A DNA stretch of 64,000 bases, from positions 2,666,001 through 2,730,000 of the forward strand of contig NZ_CP134049.1 of assembly GCF_031582965.1 (NCBI RefSeq), given 5' to 3'. The notes under the pieces are model-generated. The model was not told the origin of the DNA and made no database searches. It was given only the letters and a program-made list of their open reading frames with translations. The position numbers and the translations under genes were made by a program. The stretch comes from Bacillus sp. NEB1478. GTDB lineage: Bacteria; Bacillota; Bacilli; Bacillales; Fictibacillaceae. Below, in pieces: positions 34,450 through 44,563 of this stretch. Position 1 is the stretch's first letter. The number at the start of each line of letters is the position of its first letter.

Positions 34450-34467
34450 ATTGTTGCTCTTGGAAGT
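34450..34467 (-). repeat. Right arm of the 18-bp inverted repeat around the TOMM cluster
   Basis: ATTGTTGCTCTTGGAAGT, the perfect reverse complement of 28232-28249. The remaining gap up to 34690 has no gene I can support. Confidence 0.75.
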
Positions 34468-34695
34468 AGTTAATGTTTTTTCGTCACTTGTTCATAAAGC
34501 AGGCACACTGATCCTAGCCGTAGTCTCTTACATTGCACTCCAATGTTATTATTTATAACTGTCTCTACAATCTTGCCTTTTTGAGCAATTGAAGAACCGA
34601 TCACCTTTATCCTGCAATCGCACTCTATCAGTGAATAAAGTATATTACATCACTTGAATATGATATTCCAGTTCTTGTTCTTGTAAGAAAGAGTA

Positions 34696-35562
<867 letters not shown>

Positions 35563-35583
35563 TTATTAAATATTAGATATCCG

Positions 35584-36570
<987 letters not shown>

Positions 36571-36631
36571 TTAATCTTCCCTTCTGATTTTTTGATGTAA
36601 TATTGAAATTTTTAATTTTATCCGCTACCTG

Positions 36632-36811
36632 ATGTTGGATAGTCTCACAACTGTGGTAGAACCAACCCAACAGTTCACCATTATTGATGAGCTACCTACA
36701 TCAATTCCGCCTAAACCAGTACTTGATGCAAACCAAAATCGGACAAATTTTCTATTCAGGCTGTGTGTTGAACCAGGTGTAAAAAACTTTGGTATCCTTA
36801 TTATGCAATAA
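36632..36811 (+). other. Orphan 59-residue open frame, doubtful
   Basis: An ATG frame with protein-like composition (ELPTSIPPKPVLDANQN, then LFRLCVEPGVKNFGI) but no ribosome site. It may be a remnant of a larger gene. The rest of the 36568-36935 gap is regulatory sequence for the flanking divergent genes. Confidence 0.2.
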
Positions 36812-36832
36812 ATTAAAAAGCAACCGTTATCA

Positions 36833-36847
36833 CATTTGTATCAAATG
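36833..36847. promoter_or_regulatory. Inverted repeat upstream of the AraC gene
   Basis: CATTTG-TAT-CAAATG, perfect arms, in the region shared by the reductase operon and the AraC gene; a possible operator. Confidence 0.35.
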
Positions 36848-36935
36848 ATTGCCTAATCCTCTCACAACCACTTACGCACCAGAGGTAGATATATTACAAT
36901 CAGACTAGCAAGATTAAAGATACAAGGAGGTTCTA

Positions 36936-37859
36936 ATGTCTGAACAAATTTTTGAAAAACAAGCTGAACTTACAAAACTCATTGAGCGTCATACAAGTCA
37001 GGATGGTTCTCATTCGACTGCTATTCCGTCTCTAATTTTCTCTCGTTACTCTAATGTTACTGGTCCGAATTACGGAGTTTACAAGCCTTCTTTATGCATT
37101 GTCGTTCAAGGTAAGAAGGTGGTTTTACTGGCACAGGAGCACTATGAATACGGTCCTGCCGACTACCTTATTGCATCTGTTAACTTGCCAATTTCCGGAC
37201 AAGTCATAAAAGCCACTAACGAGAATCCATACTTAGCACTCAAACTCGAATTTACTCCAAATCAAATCTTAGAGATTTTGCGAGATTCTGTTAAACAGAA
37301 AGAAAATACTAAAAGAGGCATGTATGTAAACCAATTAGAGTTCTCCCTGCTGGACTCTGTGACTAGATTAGTCCGTTTGCTTGATAGCCCTAATGATATA
37401 CCGGTACTTGCCCCTCTTATCACGAAAGAAATCATCTATAGAGTTTTACAAGGGCCGCATGGAGTTACGCTAGGGCAAATTGTAATTGAAGGAAGTTCCG
37501 CCTATAAAATCAGTGACGTTATCGAACATATCATGAATAACTATGACCATTCTCTTCGAATTGAGGACCTTGCAAAAATTGCAAATATGAGTGTTTCTTC
37601 TCTCCATAGACACTTTAAAGAGGTAACCGCAATGAGCCCTATTCAGTTCCAAAAACAACTGAGGCTACAGGAAGCTCGTCGCCTGTTATTATCCGAGTCT
37701 ACAGATGCCACTGAAGCAGCCTTCAGGGTAGGATACGAAAGCCCTTCCCAGTTCAGTCGTGAATATTCCCGCATGTTTGGTTTACCACCAAAAGAAGATA
37801 TAAACCGCTTGAAAGACGACATATGTATAAAAAAGTGCTTTAATCCAGAATCGGAGTAA
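36936..37859 (+). CDS. AraC-family transcriptional regulator
   Basis: A 307-residue regulator with an N-terminal AraC_N cupin-like sensor (about 10-165, with YGVYKPSLCIVVQGKK and YLALKLEF) and a C-terminal double helix-turn-helix (about 200-295; IEDLAKIANMSVSSLHRHFKEVT and AAFRVGYESPSQFSREYSRMFG). In many bacteria this subfamily sits next to, and controls, aldo/keto reductase or short-chain dehydrogenase genes, as here. ACAAGGAGG precedes the ATG. Confidence 0.88.
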   Translation: MSEQIFEKQAELTKLIERHTSQDGSHSTAIPSLIFSRYSNVTGPNYGVYKPSLCIVVQGKKVVLLAQEHYEYGPADYLIASVNLPISGQVIKATNENPYLALKLEFTPNQILEILRDSVKQKENTKRGMYVNQLEFSLLDSVTRLVRLLDSPNDIPVLAPLITKEIIYRVLQGPHGVTLGQIVIEGSSAYKISDVIEHIMNNYDHSLRIEDLAKIANMSVSSLHRHFKEVTAMSPIQFQKQLRLQEARRLLLSESTDATEAAFRVGYESPSQFSREYSRMFGLPPKEDINRLKDDICIKKCFNPESE

Positions 37860-37871
37860 TGCACTTTTTCC
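37829..37871 (+). terminator. Terminator overlapping the AraC gene end
   Basis: AAAAAGTGC...GCACTTTTT arms enclose the last codons and the stop. Confidence 0.6.
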
Positions 37872-38068
37872 ATTCTTTAAATTTGACTTTATTAAACCTC
37901 TACCAATAATTCATTTAATATACTTCTCTGTTAAGCTTGTAACAGATTCGTTTACAGCTTTTTGTTAATAACAGGTCGCTCCAATAGTTACTTTAATTTC
38001 CATTGAAGTTTCATTCTTCTTTTTCTACAATCCTGCCCTTTTCTTAAGTATTGAATTATTGTGGAAGA

Positions 38069-38644
38069 TTAGCACTCAATTTTAATCCACTCAGTCTCTT
38101 TTGGAAAATCATCTCGTGTTAATTTTTTACCGCTAATATATTGCCTATAAGAAGTTATAGTTCCATCATGGGAAACGATAAATATTCTCTTACTATCTTG
38201 TTTTTTACACCATCGAATGAAGTTTCCCGCTAACCCATTAAATTCTTCCTCAGTTAAAGTATTTATTCCATATTTCCATAGATCAACTGATAAACCCTCT
38301 TCTATTTGGAAATCAGGAAAATCTGTTTTTATTGTTTCCTTATCCAAAACTTCATCACAAGGCAAAGTTTTGCAATTCGCTTTTTGCGGAAACATTCTTG
38401 GTGATACCAAGGGACTTGCTATTTTATGGCACTTTATTTCACCACTCCAAATTAAAGCTGTTTGCAAAGTTCTTCTTAGAGGACTAATTATTATAATATC
38501 TTGATTAGTTAAGGGAAATAGTTTTTTAAGCAAATGGGCTTGATTGACTCCATTATTAGTTAATTTTGGGTCAAATGAATGTAAACTTTGTGGAATATTA
38601 AGCGTATGCTCACCTTGCCCGTGTCTGATAAATATTAATTGCAC
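38069..38644 (-). CDS. Histidine phosphatase superfamily protein
   Basis: A 191-residue phosphoglycerate-mutase-like phosphatase. The phosphohistidine motif IRHGQGEHT (Arg7, His8, Gly9) is at the N terminus, ISPLRRTLQTA gives the second Arg, and SHDGTI near residue 160 gives the second catalytic His. The substrate is unknown. It uses a GTG start with GGGGGG upstream. Monocistronic. Confidence 0.82.
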   Translation of the reverse strand: MQLIFIRHGQGEHTLNIPQSLHSFDPKLTNNGVNQAHLLKKLFPLTNQDIIIISPLRRTLQTALIWSGEIKCHKIASPLVSPRMFPQKANCKTLPCDEVLDKETIKTDFPDFQIEEGLSVDLWKYGINTLTEEEFNGLAGNFIRWCKKQDSKRIFIVSHDGTITSYRQYISGKKLTRDDFPKETEWIKIEC

Positions 38645-38707
38645 TTTATCCCCCCTGAAACAAGGTACTTATTGCTCAAACTTGCTACGTTCGTTTAATA
38701 AATTCAA

Positions 38708-38743
38708 TAAAAAAGAGCATTAATCCTTTTTCGATTAATGCTC
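38708..38743 (-). terminator. Terminator near the carboxymuconolactone decarboxylase-like gene
   Basis: GAGCATTAATC / GATTAATGCTC stem with TTTTTT on the minus strand. Confidence 0.85.
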
Positions 38744-38792
38744 CCTTTAGTTTAAGTCACAAACTAAAGAAGTTTATTGCTCCTTTTACTAT

Positions 38793-39221
38793 TTAATCTA
38801 TAACTTGATCAAATTCTGGTATTTTAACAGACACACCTCGTTGAGCAAACACTCTTTTTGCCACATTCACTGCATTAATAACACGAGGAAAACCTGTATA
38901 TGATAGTAATTGTATGAAACTTTCAATAATTTCCTCTGGAGTCAATCCAGCTGTTAATCCTGCATTTATATGCAATTCCAGTTGGGGTTCTGTTCCTTGT
39001 GTTACTAGAGATGCAATAGTAACTAAGGCACGTTGTTTGTTATCTAATCCTGGACGAGTATAAACGTCACCATAGGTAAATTCAATCATATATTTACTTA
39101 CTGCTGGTGCGATATCTTTGAAATTTTCCGTGATTTTGGAATGTGTGGATACATCTTTGTTGTTCGATGCGGTAAATTCCTTTAATTTAGCTAAACCTTT
39201 TTGATAACGACTTTTATCCAT
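38793..39221 (-). CDS. Carboxymuconolactone decarboxylase/AhpD-like protein
   Basis: A 142-residue all-helical protein of the CMD family. It shows VYTRPGLDNKQRALVTIASLV and ELHINAGLTAGLTPEEIIESFIQL, and ends with VNAAKRVFAQRG-like sequence. The AhpD-type CxxC is absent, which favours a decarboxylase-like or thiol-independent role. AGGAGG precedes the ATG. Divergent from a MarR gene with twin operators between them, so it is probably under MarR control. Confidence 0.85.
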   Translation of the reverse strand: MDKSRYQKGLAKLKEFTASNNKDVSTHSKITENFKDIAPAVSKYMIEFTYGDVYTRPGLDNKQRALVTIASLVTQGTEPQLELHINAGLTAGLTPEEIIESFIQLLSYTGFPRVINAVNVAKRVFAQRGVSVKIPEFDQVID

Positions 39222-39280
39222 TTCTATTAATCCTCCTAAATATGTTTATTTTTATACCTTGAAAAAAGAAGACGAGACTT

Positions 39281-39342
39281 ATATGTATATACATATATTT
39301 AAGTAAAAAAATTTATCCTTTTATTAATATGTATATACATAT
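39281..39342. promoter_or_regulatory. Twin palindromes, probable MarR operators
   Basis: Two identical 16-bp palindromes ATATGTATATACATAT at 39281-39296 and 39327-39342, 46 bases centre to centre, between divergent marR-like and CMD genes. Confidence 0.75.
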
Positions 39343-39409
39343 AAAATGATAGTAACAACCATACTGTATGTCAAGAAATAATCCAATTAAGTAAAAGGAG
39401 ACCTACCTA

Positions 39410-39862
39410 ATGATTATTGATCTCAATGATATAGACTATATGCAAATTTGCGTTTGTTCAAACCTTAGAAAAACATCAAGAGTTGTTACTCAATTATATG
39501 ATAAATTGCTACAACCCACTGGCTTAAAAATCACCCAGTATTCTATGCTTGTTAACATTAAACGAAATAAAGACATTTCGATTAGTAAATTAGGAGAGGT
39601 TATGCTCCTTGACCAAACAACAGTTACTCGGAATGTGAATATCTTAAGGAATAACGGCTATGTTAACATAATAAAAGATCACCAGGATTCCAGAACAAAA
39701 ATTATTACATTAACCGATTTAGGAATTGAAAAATTAAAAGAAGCAACTTACATTTGGTCACAAATACAAGAAAGAATCGTAAATGATATAGGTAAAGAAA
39801 CATACAAAAATTTTTTAGAAACTCAAAAAATCATACAAAAATCAATTGAATTATACGAGTAA
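39410..39862 (+). CDS. MarR-family transcriptional regulator
   Basis: A 150-residue winged helix-turn-helix regulator. The DNA-binding part is ISISKLGEVMLLDQTTVTRN with the wing DHQDSRTKIITLTDLG. Cys13 and Cys15 near the N terminus (MQICVCSNLRKTSRV) resemble redox- or electrophile-sensing members of the family, but sensing is not proven. AAAGGAG precedes the ATG. It probably represses itself and the divergent CMD gene. Confidence 0.85.
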   Translation: MIIDLNDIDYMQICVCSNLRKTSRVVTQLYDKLLQPTGLKITQYSMLVNIKRNKDISISKLGEVMLLDQTTVTRNVNILRNNGYVNIIKDHQDSRTKIITLTDLGIEKLKEATYIWSQIQERIVNDIGKETYKNFLETQKIIQKSIELYE

Positions 39863-39865
39863 GCT

Positions 39866-40205
39866 AGATTTGGTTTATCCTGTATTCCACCAAAGGAATG
39901 TCCAATAACTGACCACTTTTCAATGTTAAAGTGATTTCTTAATGCTTCACAGTCTTAGATAAGATCATTTAATCCAAATTGTTCGTTATCACGTATAATT
40001 TCTTATCGACAAACGCCTCTTTGATCAATAGCAATCAATCTATTTGTCTCTTAATCTTTTTGATTGATGGTATGAAAAGTCGTGACAGCTTTCCCCAGGA
40101 CCACCGTGAAGATAAAGAATAGGTGGTTTATCAATCGGACCATAGCATTCAACATAGAGTTTTTTACCTCTAATCTCGATTTACAGCTCTTCTTGTGCTC
40201 TGTTA
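39866..40205 (-). pseudogene. Alpha/beta hydrolase remnant (proline iminopeptidase-like)
   Basis: On the minus strand the pieces IEIRGKKLYVECYGPIDKP, LYLHGGPGESCHDFS, RLIAIDQRGV, NDLI-DCEALRNHFNIEKW and VIGHSFGGIQ appear in order, interrupted by four TAA stops and shifts. These are the oxyanion loop and the nucleophile elbow of a proline-iminopeptidase-like hydrolase. The 3' half is missing. Confidence 0.75.
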
Positions 40206-40208
40206 ATA

Positions 40209-40240
40209 AAAAAACAGAAGGCTTATCCCTTCTGTTTACC
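40209..40240 (-). terminator. Terminator after the DinB remnant
   Basis: AAACAGAAGGGATAAGCCTTCTGTTT hairpin followed by T on the minus strand. Confidence 0.7.
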
Positions 40241-40372
40241 TAAAAGCTTTAATGATATCCTTTATTTGTTCAATATGCCTTTTTTCATGTAATGCTATAA
40301 ACTCAATTACTTGATCAAGGTTTAAGACACCGAGAGCACTTATTTTTGCCGATTTTGTTTCATTTGTGTGTT
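40236..40372 (-). pseudogene. DinB-like C-terminal fragment
   Basis: An open minus-strand fragment of 45 codons with no start, containing LDQVIEFIALHEKRHIEQIK, the C-terminal metal-site helix of DinB-type proteins. It keeps its terminator, so the 5' part was deleted. Confidence 0.65.
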
Positions 40373-40397
40373 AAATGTGTATAAATATCCGATTTGT

Positions 40398-41414
40398 TTA
40401 CTCACCTACTAGTCCATCACCATCTCGATCGTCCATATATTTATAGAGCCATGAATCGCTCGTAATTGGCATTTTAAAGCCAGCAGCTTTGGCTTCAGCG
40501 ATCGTAACACTTCCATTATGATTGGTATCCACCTTACTAACATCTTCATTACTACTTATCGTTTCGATTGCTGGTACATGGTCTGTTTTCGGTGGCGTAC
40601 TGCTAGTACCTGTCGTTTCTCCTAAATTTTTGTTCACTTCATCTGGGTTTACATTGTCAAATTCATCTGTAATGGATCTGCCCTGAATTTTGTATGTGAA
40701 TTTATAATGGTTAGGAATTTGCGTCTGGGTATTTGGATATTGAATCACTGCTACGAAATCTGTACAACCTCCTGCATCTCGAATCACTTTTTCCATATAA
40801 GCTTGATCTCCGTGCCTATTGAGAATGCTGTCTTGAGGTGTAATGTTATATGCGTTTGATACTCCCCCAAGTGAGTCAGCAATCACATGCCCTTCATCTA
40901 ATTCTTCACTCTCTGTACCGGGAACCTTTGCTTCATCAGAATAGTATCTCCCAGACGATAAAACATGTTCCGTATTCGGATTTTGGAGTGTTATATTTTT
41001 TGCCTCAACACGAATTAGCTGTCCGTATTCATTGGTAAAAGCCCAGTATTCCCTGTCGCCAAACCCGATATCAACTCTGACATTCGGCTTTCTATAAACT
41101 GACATATCTCCGCCATCTACTACAATTAGTGTATATTTATTGTAGTCAAAGTCACCATTAACACTTGTTATCGTTGGTGTACTAGTGGCAGGAACGCTTG
41201 GACTGCCTATGCTTTCACTAGTCGTTTTTTCCGCTTCATCGTCAGGTGCACTTTTTTTGCTTTCAACAGTGGCTGCTCTCTTTTTGCTTACTTCTTGAGT
41301 TTTATTTTTTTTGATTTCTGTATTATTTTGTTGTGAACAACTAGTAAATAAAATAAGTAGTGAAAGGAGTAATAAAATATTCCCCCATGATTTTTGATAC
41401 CATTTTAGTTGCAT
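40398..41414 (-). CDS. DNA/RNA non-specific endonuclease lipoprotein with calcium-binding C terminus
   Basis: A 338-residue lipoprotein: the lipobox LFTSC lies near residue 26, then a Ser/Thr/Lys-rich linker to about residue 85. The nuclease domain has DEGHVIADSLGGVSNAYNIT and PQDSILNRHGDQAYMEKVI, matching the DNA/RNA non-specific endonuclease family. The C-terminal region carries VDTNHNGSVTIAEA and DDRDGDGLVGE, two EF-hand/Excalibur-like calcium loops. It would act outside the cell on nucleic acid, for nutrition, DNA processing or competition. The next upstream gene is also a lipoprotein with a calcium-binding end. Confidence 0.82.
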   Translation of the reverse strand: MQLKWYQKSWGNILLLLSLLILFTSCSQQNNTEIKKNKTQEVSKKRAATVESKKSAPDDEAEKTTSESIGSPSVPATSTPTITSVNGDFDYNKYTLIVVDGGDMSVYRKPNVRVDIGFGDREYWAFTNEYGQLIRVEAKNITLQNPNTEHVLSSGRYYSDEAKVPGTESEELDEGHVIADSLGGVSNAYNITPQDSILNRHGDQAYMEKVIRDAGGCTDFVAVIQYPNTQTQIPNHYKFTYKIQGRSITDEFDNVNPDEVNKNLGETTGTSSTPPKTDHVPAIETISSNEDVSKVDTNHNGSVTIAEAKAAGFKMPITSDSWLYKYMDDRDGDGLVGE

Positions 41415-41602
41415 ATTGAACCTCTTTTTTAATTGAATTGGAATTATTTAACAATATATATCTGGGTTAACAAATTCTTAGAAGAATTTTTGACTAATAA
41501 CAAATAAAAAAGTTAATAAGAGTATATACTCCAAGACATCCTCAGAATGCGTCAAACATTCCACAATAAACCATTTAAAGTTTAATAAGTTATATTCTTA
41601 CA

Positions 41603-41640
41603 GAAAATAAGCCCTTCTCATTTATTTGAGAGGGACCGAT
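41603..41640 (-). terminator. Terminator of the Excalibur lipoprotein gene
   Basis: CCCTCTCA...TGAGAAGGG stem on the minus strand, followed by CTTATTTTC. Confidence 0.6.
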
Positions 41641-41669
41641 TAGTACAAATATATTACCTCATAAGTTTA

Positions 41670-42203
41670 TTAATTCTCACAAGCATAATTATCATGATCT
41701 CTGTCCATTTTAAGTTGGTATGCTGGATGATTAGCTGGAACGCCTTTTGGATATACCTTTCTTAAATCAGTACAGTTGGCAAAAACCTCTGACTCTCTAC
41801 TAGAAGTAGTTGAACTTGCTTTTGCTTCTGCCTCTGCTTTTGCTTTAGCCTCAGCATCTGCCTTTGCTTTTGCTTCTGCCTCAACTTTTGCTTTAGCCTC
41901 AGCTTCTTCTTTCGCTTTAGCTTCAGCTTCTGCCTTTGCTTTAGCTTCTGCCTCAACTTTTGCTTTAGCCTCAGCTTCTTCTTTCGCTTTAGCTTCAGCT
42001 TCTGCCTTTGCATTAGCTTCAGCTTCTTCTTTCGCTTTGGCTTCAGCTTCTGCCTTTGCTTTAGCCTCAGCTACACCCTGTTCCTTTTTTTTCTCTTCTT
42101 TCGTTGTTTCAGCATTTTCCTCTTTGCTAGTTGTTTCATTTGATGAACAAGCTACAAGGAAAACTAATAAAAACGCCATAAATAAGTAGGTTAATTTCTT
42201 CAT
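41670..42203 (-). CDS. Excalibur-domain lipoprotein with Ala/Glu/Lys repeat stalk
   Basis: A 177-residue surface protein. The lipobox is VFLVAC, with Cys19 as the lipid site. Residues 30-130 are a repetitive EAEAKAK stalk predicted to form a long single helix or coiled coil. The C terminus is an Excalibur calcium-binding domain (FANCTDLRKVYPKGVPANHP and DRDHDNYACEN). The stalk is encoded by repeated DNA, so its length may vary among strains. AAAAGGGG precedes the ATG. Role unknown; it may present a calcium-bound module at the cell surface together with the adjacent nuclease. Confidence 0.85.
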   Translation of the reverse strand: MKKLTYLFMAFLLVFLVACSSNETTSKEENAETTKEEKKKEQGVAEAKAKAEAEAKAKEEAEANAKAEAEAKAKEEAEAKAKVEAEAKAKAEAEAKAKEEAEAKAKVEAEAKAKADAEAKAKAEAEAKASSTTSSRESEVFANCTDLRKVYPKGVPANHPAYQLKMDRDHDNYACEN

Positions 42204-42408
42204 AAATTGTCCCCTTTTTGTAAATTTTTATGTAAATACCAATACTATTATACTGCTAAAATACTTCATAAAACGAATAAATTTTTTATAATTTAAAAAA
42301 AAGATTCCAAGCTAAAGCTAACGGGTTCTCTTTTGGAGGAGAAAATTGTAATTCACAAGCCTTTTAGCAGGTGAAATGGCAATATAATTGGATATGTAAA
42401 TCACATTA

Positions 42409-42441
42409 AAAAACGACCAGATATGTCTGGTCGTTTTCTTA
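42409..42441. terminator. Bidirectional hairpin terminator
   Basis: AAAACGACCAGA / TCTGGTCGTTTT in the gap 42204-42534, which otherwise has no gene. Confidence 0.75.
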
Positions 42442-42534
42442 TAGCCTTATTCAATTAAAGCACCCAATTGTGGAGTAAACATCTAAATTATTTGAGTATA
42501 GGGAACAATCTATATACTAAAACAGCCTTTAAAA

Positions 42535-43248
42535 TTAAATGTATATTGAAGAGTATATAGCATTGTTATTGGAAACTTTTCCCCAAAGTTGATTTCCAAA
42601 ATCATAATGCCACCATTCTTCGTGATAGTTAGTAAAACCTACTGACGTAAGTGTGTGATATAACAATCTTCTATTTTGTAAACACTCTTTCTCAAAACGA
42701 TTTAATTCATTGTCGTTTCCCCTGACTTCATAGTACCTCGTTGAAGCTTTATTAGATAAATCATCAAAATCTGTTCCCATATTAAGTAGTTTTCCTTTTT
42801 CATCTAAAATAGATAAATCCACTGAACCACCTGTTAAATGTGGAGAAGGTTTTAATACGTTAGTAGATGGTAATGCTGCATATTTTTGTGTCAAAGTTAT
42901 TAACTCTTCTTCGGTGGTATTTGGATGTTTCGAAGATAATTCTTTTTTAAAATTATTAAATATTGACTGTTGTACTTCTACTGGTCTCCAAGTATCCCAA
43001 ATAATAAATTTATAACCGATTGGAAGTTTTAAAGATGCTTGCTCTAACATATAAACAAGAGATTCACGAACATAGCATTCATTTATAGCACCTTGTATTC
43101 CATTTAAATAATACATAGGCTCTACAATAAAACTATTCCTTTGACTTAGCGGCACTAATTTTTCACTACTTATGTCTATCTTTATATCTTTCCAACCTTC
43201 GATTCGTTTGATATCTGGTATATATAAAAATTCTTTATCATTCATCAT
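42535..43248 (-). CDS. D-Ala-D-Ala dipeptidase, VanX/DdpX-like (peptidase M15D)
   Basis: A 237-residue zinc peptidase. The substrate Arg is in WDTWRPVEVQQ (about 86-96), the zinc ligands are in SPHLTGGSVDLS (His and Asp near 137-144) and EWWHYDFG (catalytic Glu and third His). It would hydrolyse D-Ala-D-Ala from wall turnover. No signal peptide is seen, so it is cytoplasmic. VanX-like does not imply vancomycin resistance: no vanH, vanA or van regulators are nearby. Several ATGs within 10 bases of AAGG leave the exact start open (43245-43254). Confidence 0.85.
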   Translation of the reverse strand: MMNDKEFLYIPDIKRIEGWKDIKIDISSEKLVPLSQRNSFIVEPMYYLNGIQGAINECYVRESLVYMLEQASLKLPIGYKFIIWDTWRPVEVQQSIFNNFKKELSSKHPNTTEEELITLTQKYAALPSTNVLKPSPHLTGGSVDLSILDEKGKLLNMGTDFDDLSNKASTRYYEVRGNDNELNRFEKECLQNRRLLYHTLTSVGFTNYHEEWWHYDFGNQLWGKVSNNNAIYSSIYI

Positions 43249-43466
43249 TCTCATCCTTAGCGATCAAAAAGTAAATAACTTTATTCCACAACCCTGATCG
43301 ATTATTGAATAACATCAGCTTAACTTTTATATATATTCTTTATATCTGCCTTTTAACCCTTTTTCGGCACAATTGGTATGGTAATTAATAAGTGCATTCG
43401 TATAGCAAACAACGTTTTGGCAACACTTTTTGCCACGATGTTCAATCAAAACCCTTATAAAGCTAA

Positions 43467-43500
43467 GAAAAAACCGCAACGAATTCCGCTGCGGTTTATG
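43467..43500 (-). terminator. Terminator of the FrnE/DsbA-like gene
   Basis: AACCGCAGCGGAATTCGTTGCGGTT hairpin followed by TTTTTTC on the minus strand. Confidence 0.8.
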
Positions 43501-43529
43501 GTGATCATTACTATGCGATTCAACTTGTT

Positions 43530-44222
43530 TTACTTTTCAGGAATTTCACATCCATCGTCGTCACATGTCGCACCATCTTGGTTTACGGCGCTATCATCTT
43601 CTGCGATGATTTGTTTCAAAGCTTGAACAAACACATCAGTTGGCTGCGCACCAGTTAGGGCATATTTCTTATCAATGAGGAAGAATGGAACGCCTGTAAT
43701 GTTATACTGCTGTGCTGTTTGCTCATCGGCTCGAACGGCGTCTGCCATCTCATCACTTGCAAGCATTTTTGCTACAGCTTCCCGGTTCAATCCGACTTCT
43801 ACTGCCAGCTCTGTTAATGTTTCATGATCCCCAATATGTTTGGAATCGGTAAAATAGGCACGTAATATCCGCTCGGTCATCTCTTTCATTAAGCCTTGGG
43901 TTTGAGCAAACACCGCAAGTCTGTGAGCATCAAAGGTGTTGGTTTGAATCACCGTATCCATATTAAATTCCAATCCAGCTTCCTTCGCCGTTTGCACCAC
44001 GTTCCCAGCGTTTGCTTTTGCTTGCGCTATACTCATCCCATATTTTCGAGCCAGTTTTTCATATACGTTTTCTTTTACATCCCGTTCCATTGCCGGATCC
44101 AACTCAAAGCAGCGATACGTTACTTCGATCGGATGGTTAATCTGCTTAATAGCGTCCTCCAGACGCTTTTTGCCAATATAGCAGAATGGTCAAGCAAAGT
44201 CTGTCCACATTTCAATATACAT
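43530..44222 (-). CDS. DsbA/FrnE-like thiol oxidoreductase with in-frame TGA at the active-site Cys
   Basis: A 230-codon gene if the TGA is read through. The thioredoxin-fold start MYIEMWTDFA is followed by TGA (44190-44192), then PFCYIGKKRLEDAIKQ. In homologues this motif is CPFC, so the TGA replaces the first, nucleophilic Cys. The remainder (ELDPAMERDV, NTFDAHRLAVFAQTQG, GVPFFLIDKKYALTGAQP and a C-terminal CDDDGCEIPEK) is intact with no other stop or shift. GGAGGG correctly precedes the ATG at 44222. A perfect 6-bp hairpin with a TGGAG loop lies 22 bases after the TGA (44151-44167). It is either a fresh nonsense allele or a selenoprotein; without readthrough only codons from about 44102 could be made, lacking the active site. 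Confidence 0.7.
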
Positions 44223-44349
44223 ATGTGTTCCCTCCAATTGTTGGTTTCATCTTTAGTATAGAAGCTGCGCCTGATTTTTACACGTGTTTTGATTCGGTGT
44301 CTTTAAAGTCCCACTATGAATTAAACGTTGTTGCAATGTGAAAATAACG

Positions 44350-44485
44350 TGGTTGATCTCCGCTTCAGGTTGCTCGCTTTCCGCGGGGCGTGCGGTGAGC
44401 CTCCCTGTCACTTTGTGATTGCGGGGTCTCACCTGTCCCGCTGCTCCCGAAGGAGTCTCGCACCTTCCGCTACAATCAACTTCTT
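44350..44485 (+). repeat. Interspersed intergenic repeat, copy B
   Basis: GGTTGATCTCCGCTTC, GCTCGCTTTCCGCGGGGCG, TGCGGTGAGCC, GGGTCTCACCTGTCCCGCTG, GGAGTCTCGCACCTTCCGC and CAATCAAC in order. GC-rich and non-coding, shared with copies at 28012 and 47982. Confidence 0.8.
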
Positions 44486-44515
44486 TTTCAAAGATCCGCT
44501 TTTAAAAAAGTAATT

Positions 44516-44553
44516 AAAAAGAACCTTCAATCAATGAAAGATTAAAGGTTCTC
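44516..44553 (-). terminator. Terminator of mqo
   Basis: AGAACCTTTAATC...GATTGAAGGTTCT hairpin with TTTTT on the minus strand. Confidence 0.8.
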
Positions 44554-44563
44554 TGGTTTAAAA

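Noticed and set aside
41762..42189. Repetitive frames on both strands over the lipoprotein stalk
   Set aside because: Shadows of the EAEAKAK-coding repeat; only the minus-strand lipoprotein has a signal peptide and an Excalibur end.
42535..43248. Vancomycin resistance gene
   Set aside because: VanX-like dipeptidases are common in cell-wall recycling, and no other van genes are present.
43378..43626. 82-codon plus-strand frame
   Set aside because: It overlaps the terminator and the 3' end of the FrnE-like gene, with no ribosome site.
44328..44513. 61-codon plus-strand frame
   Set aside because: It is a translation of interspersed repeat copy B.
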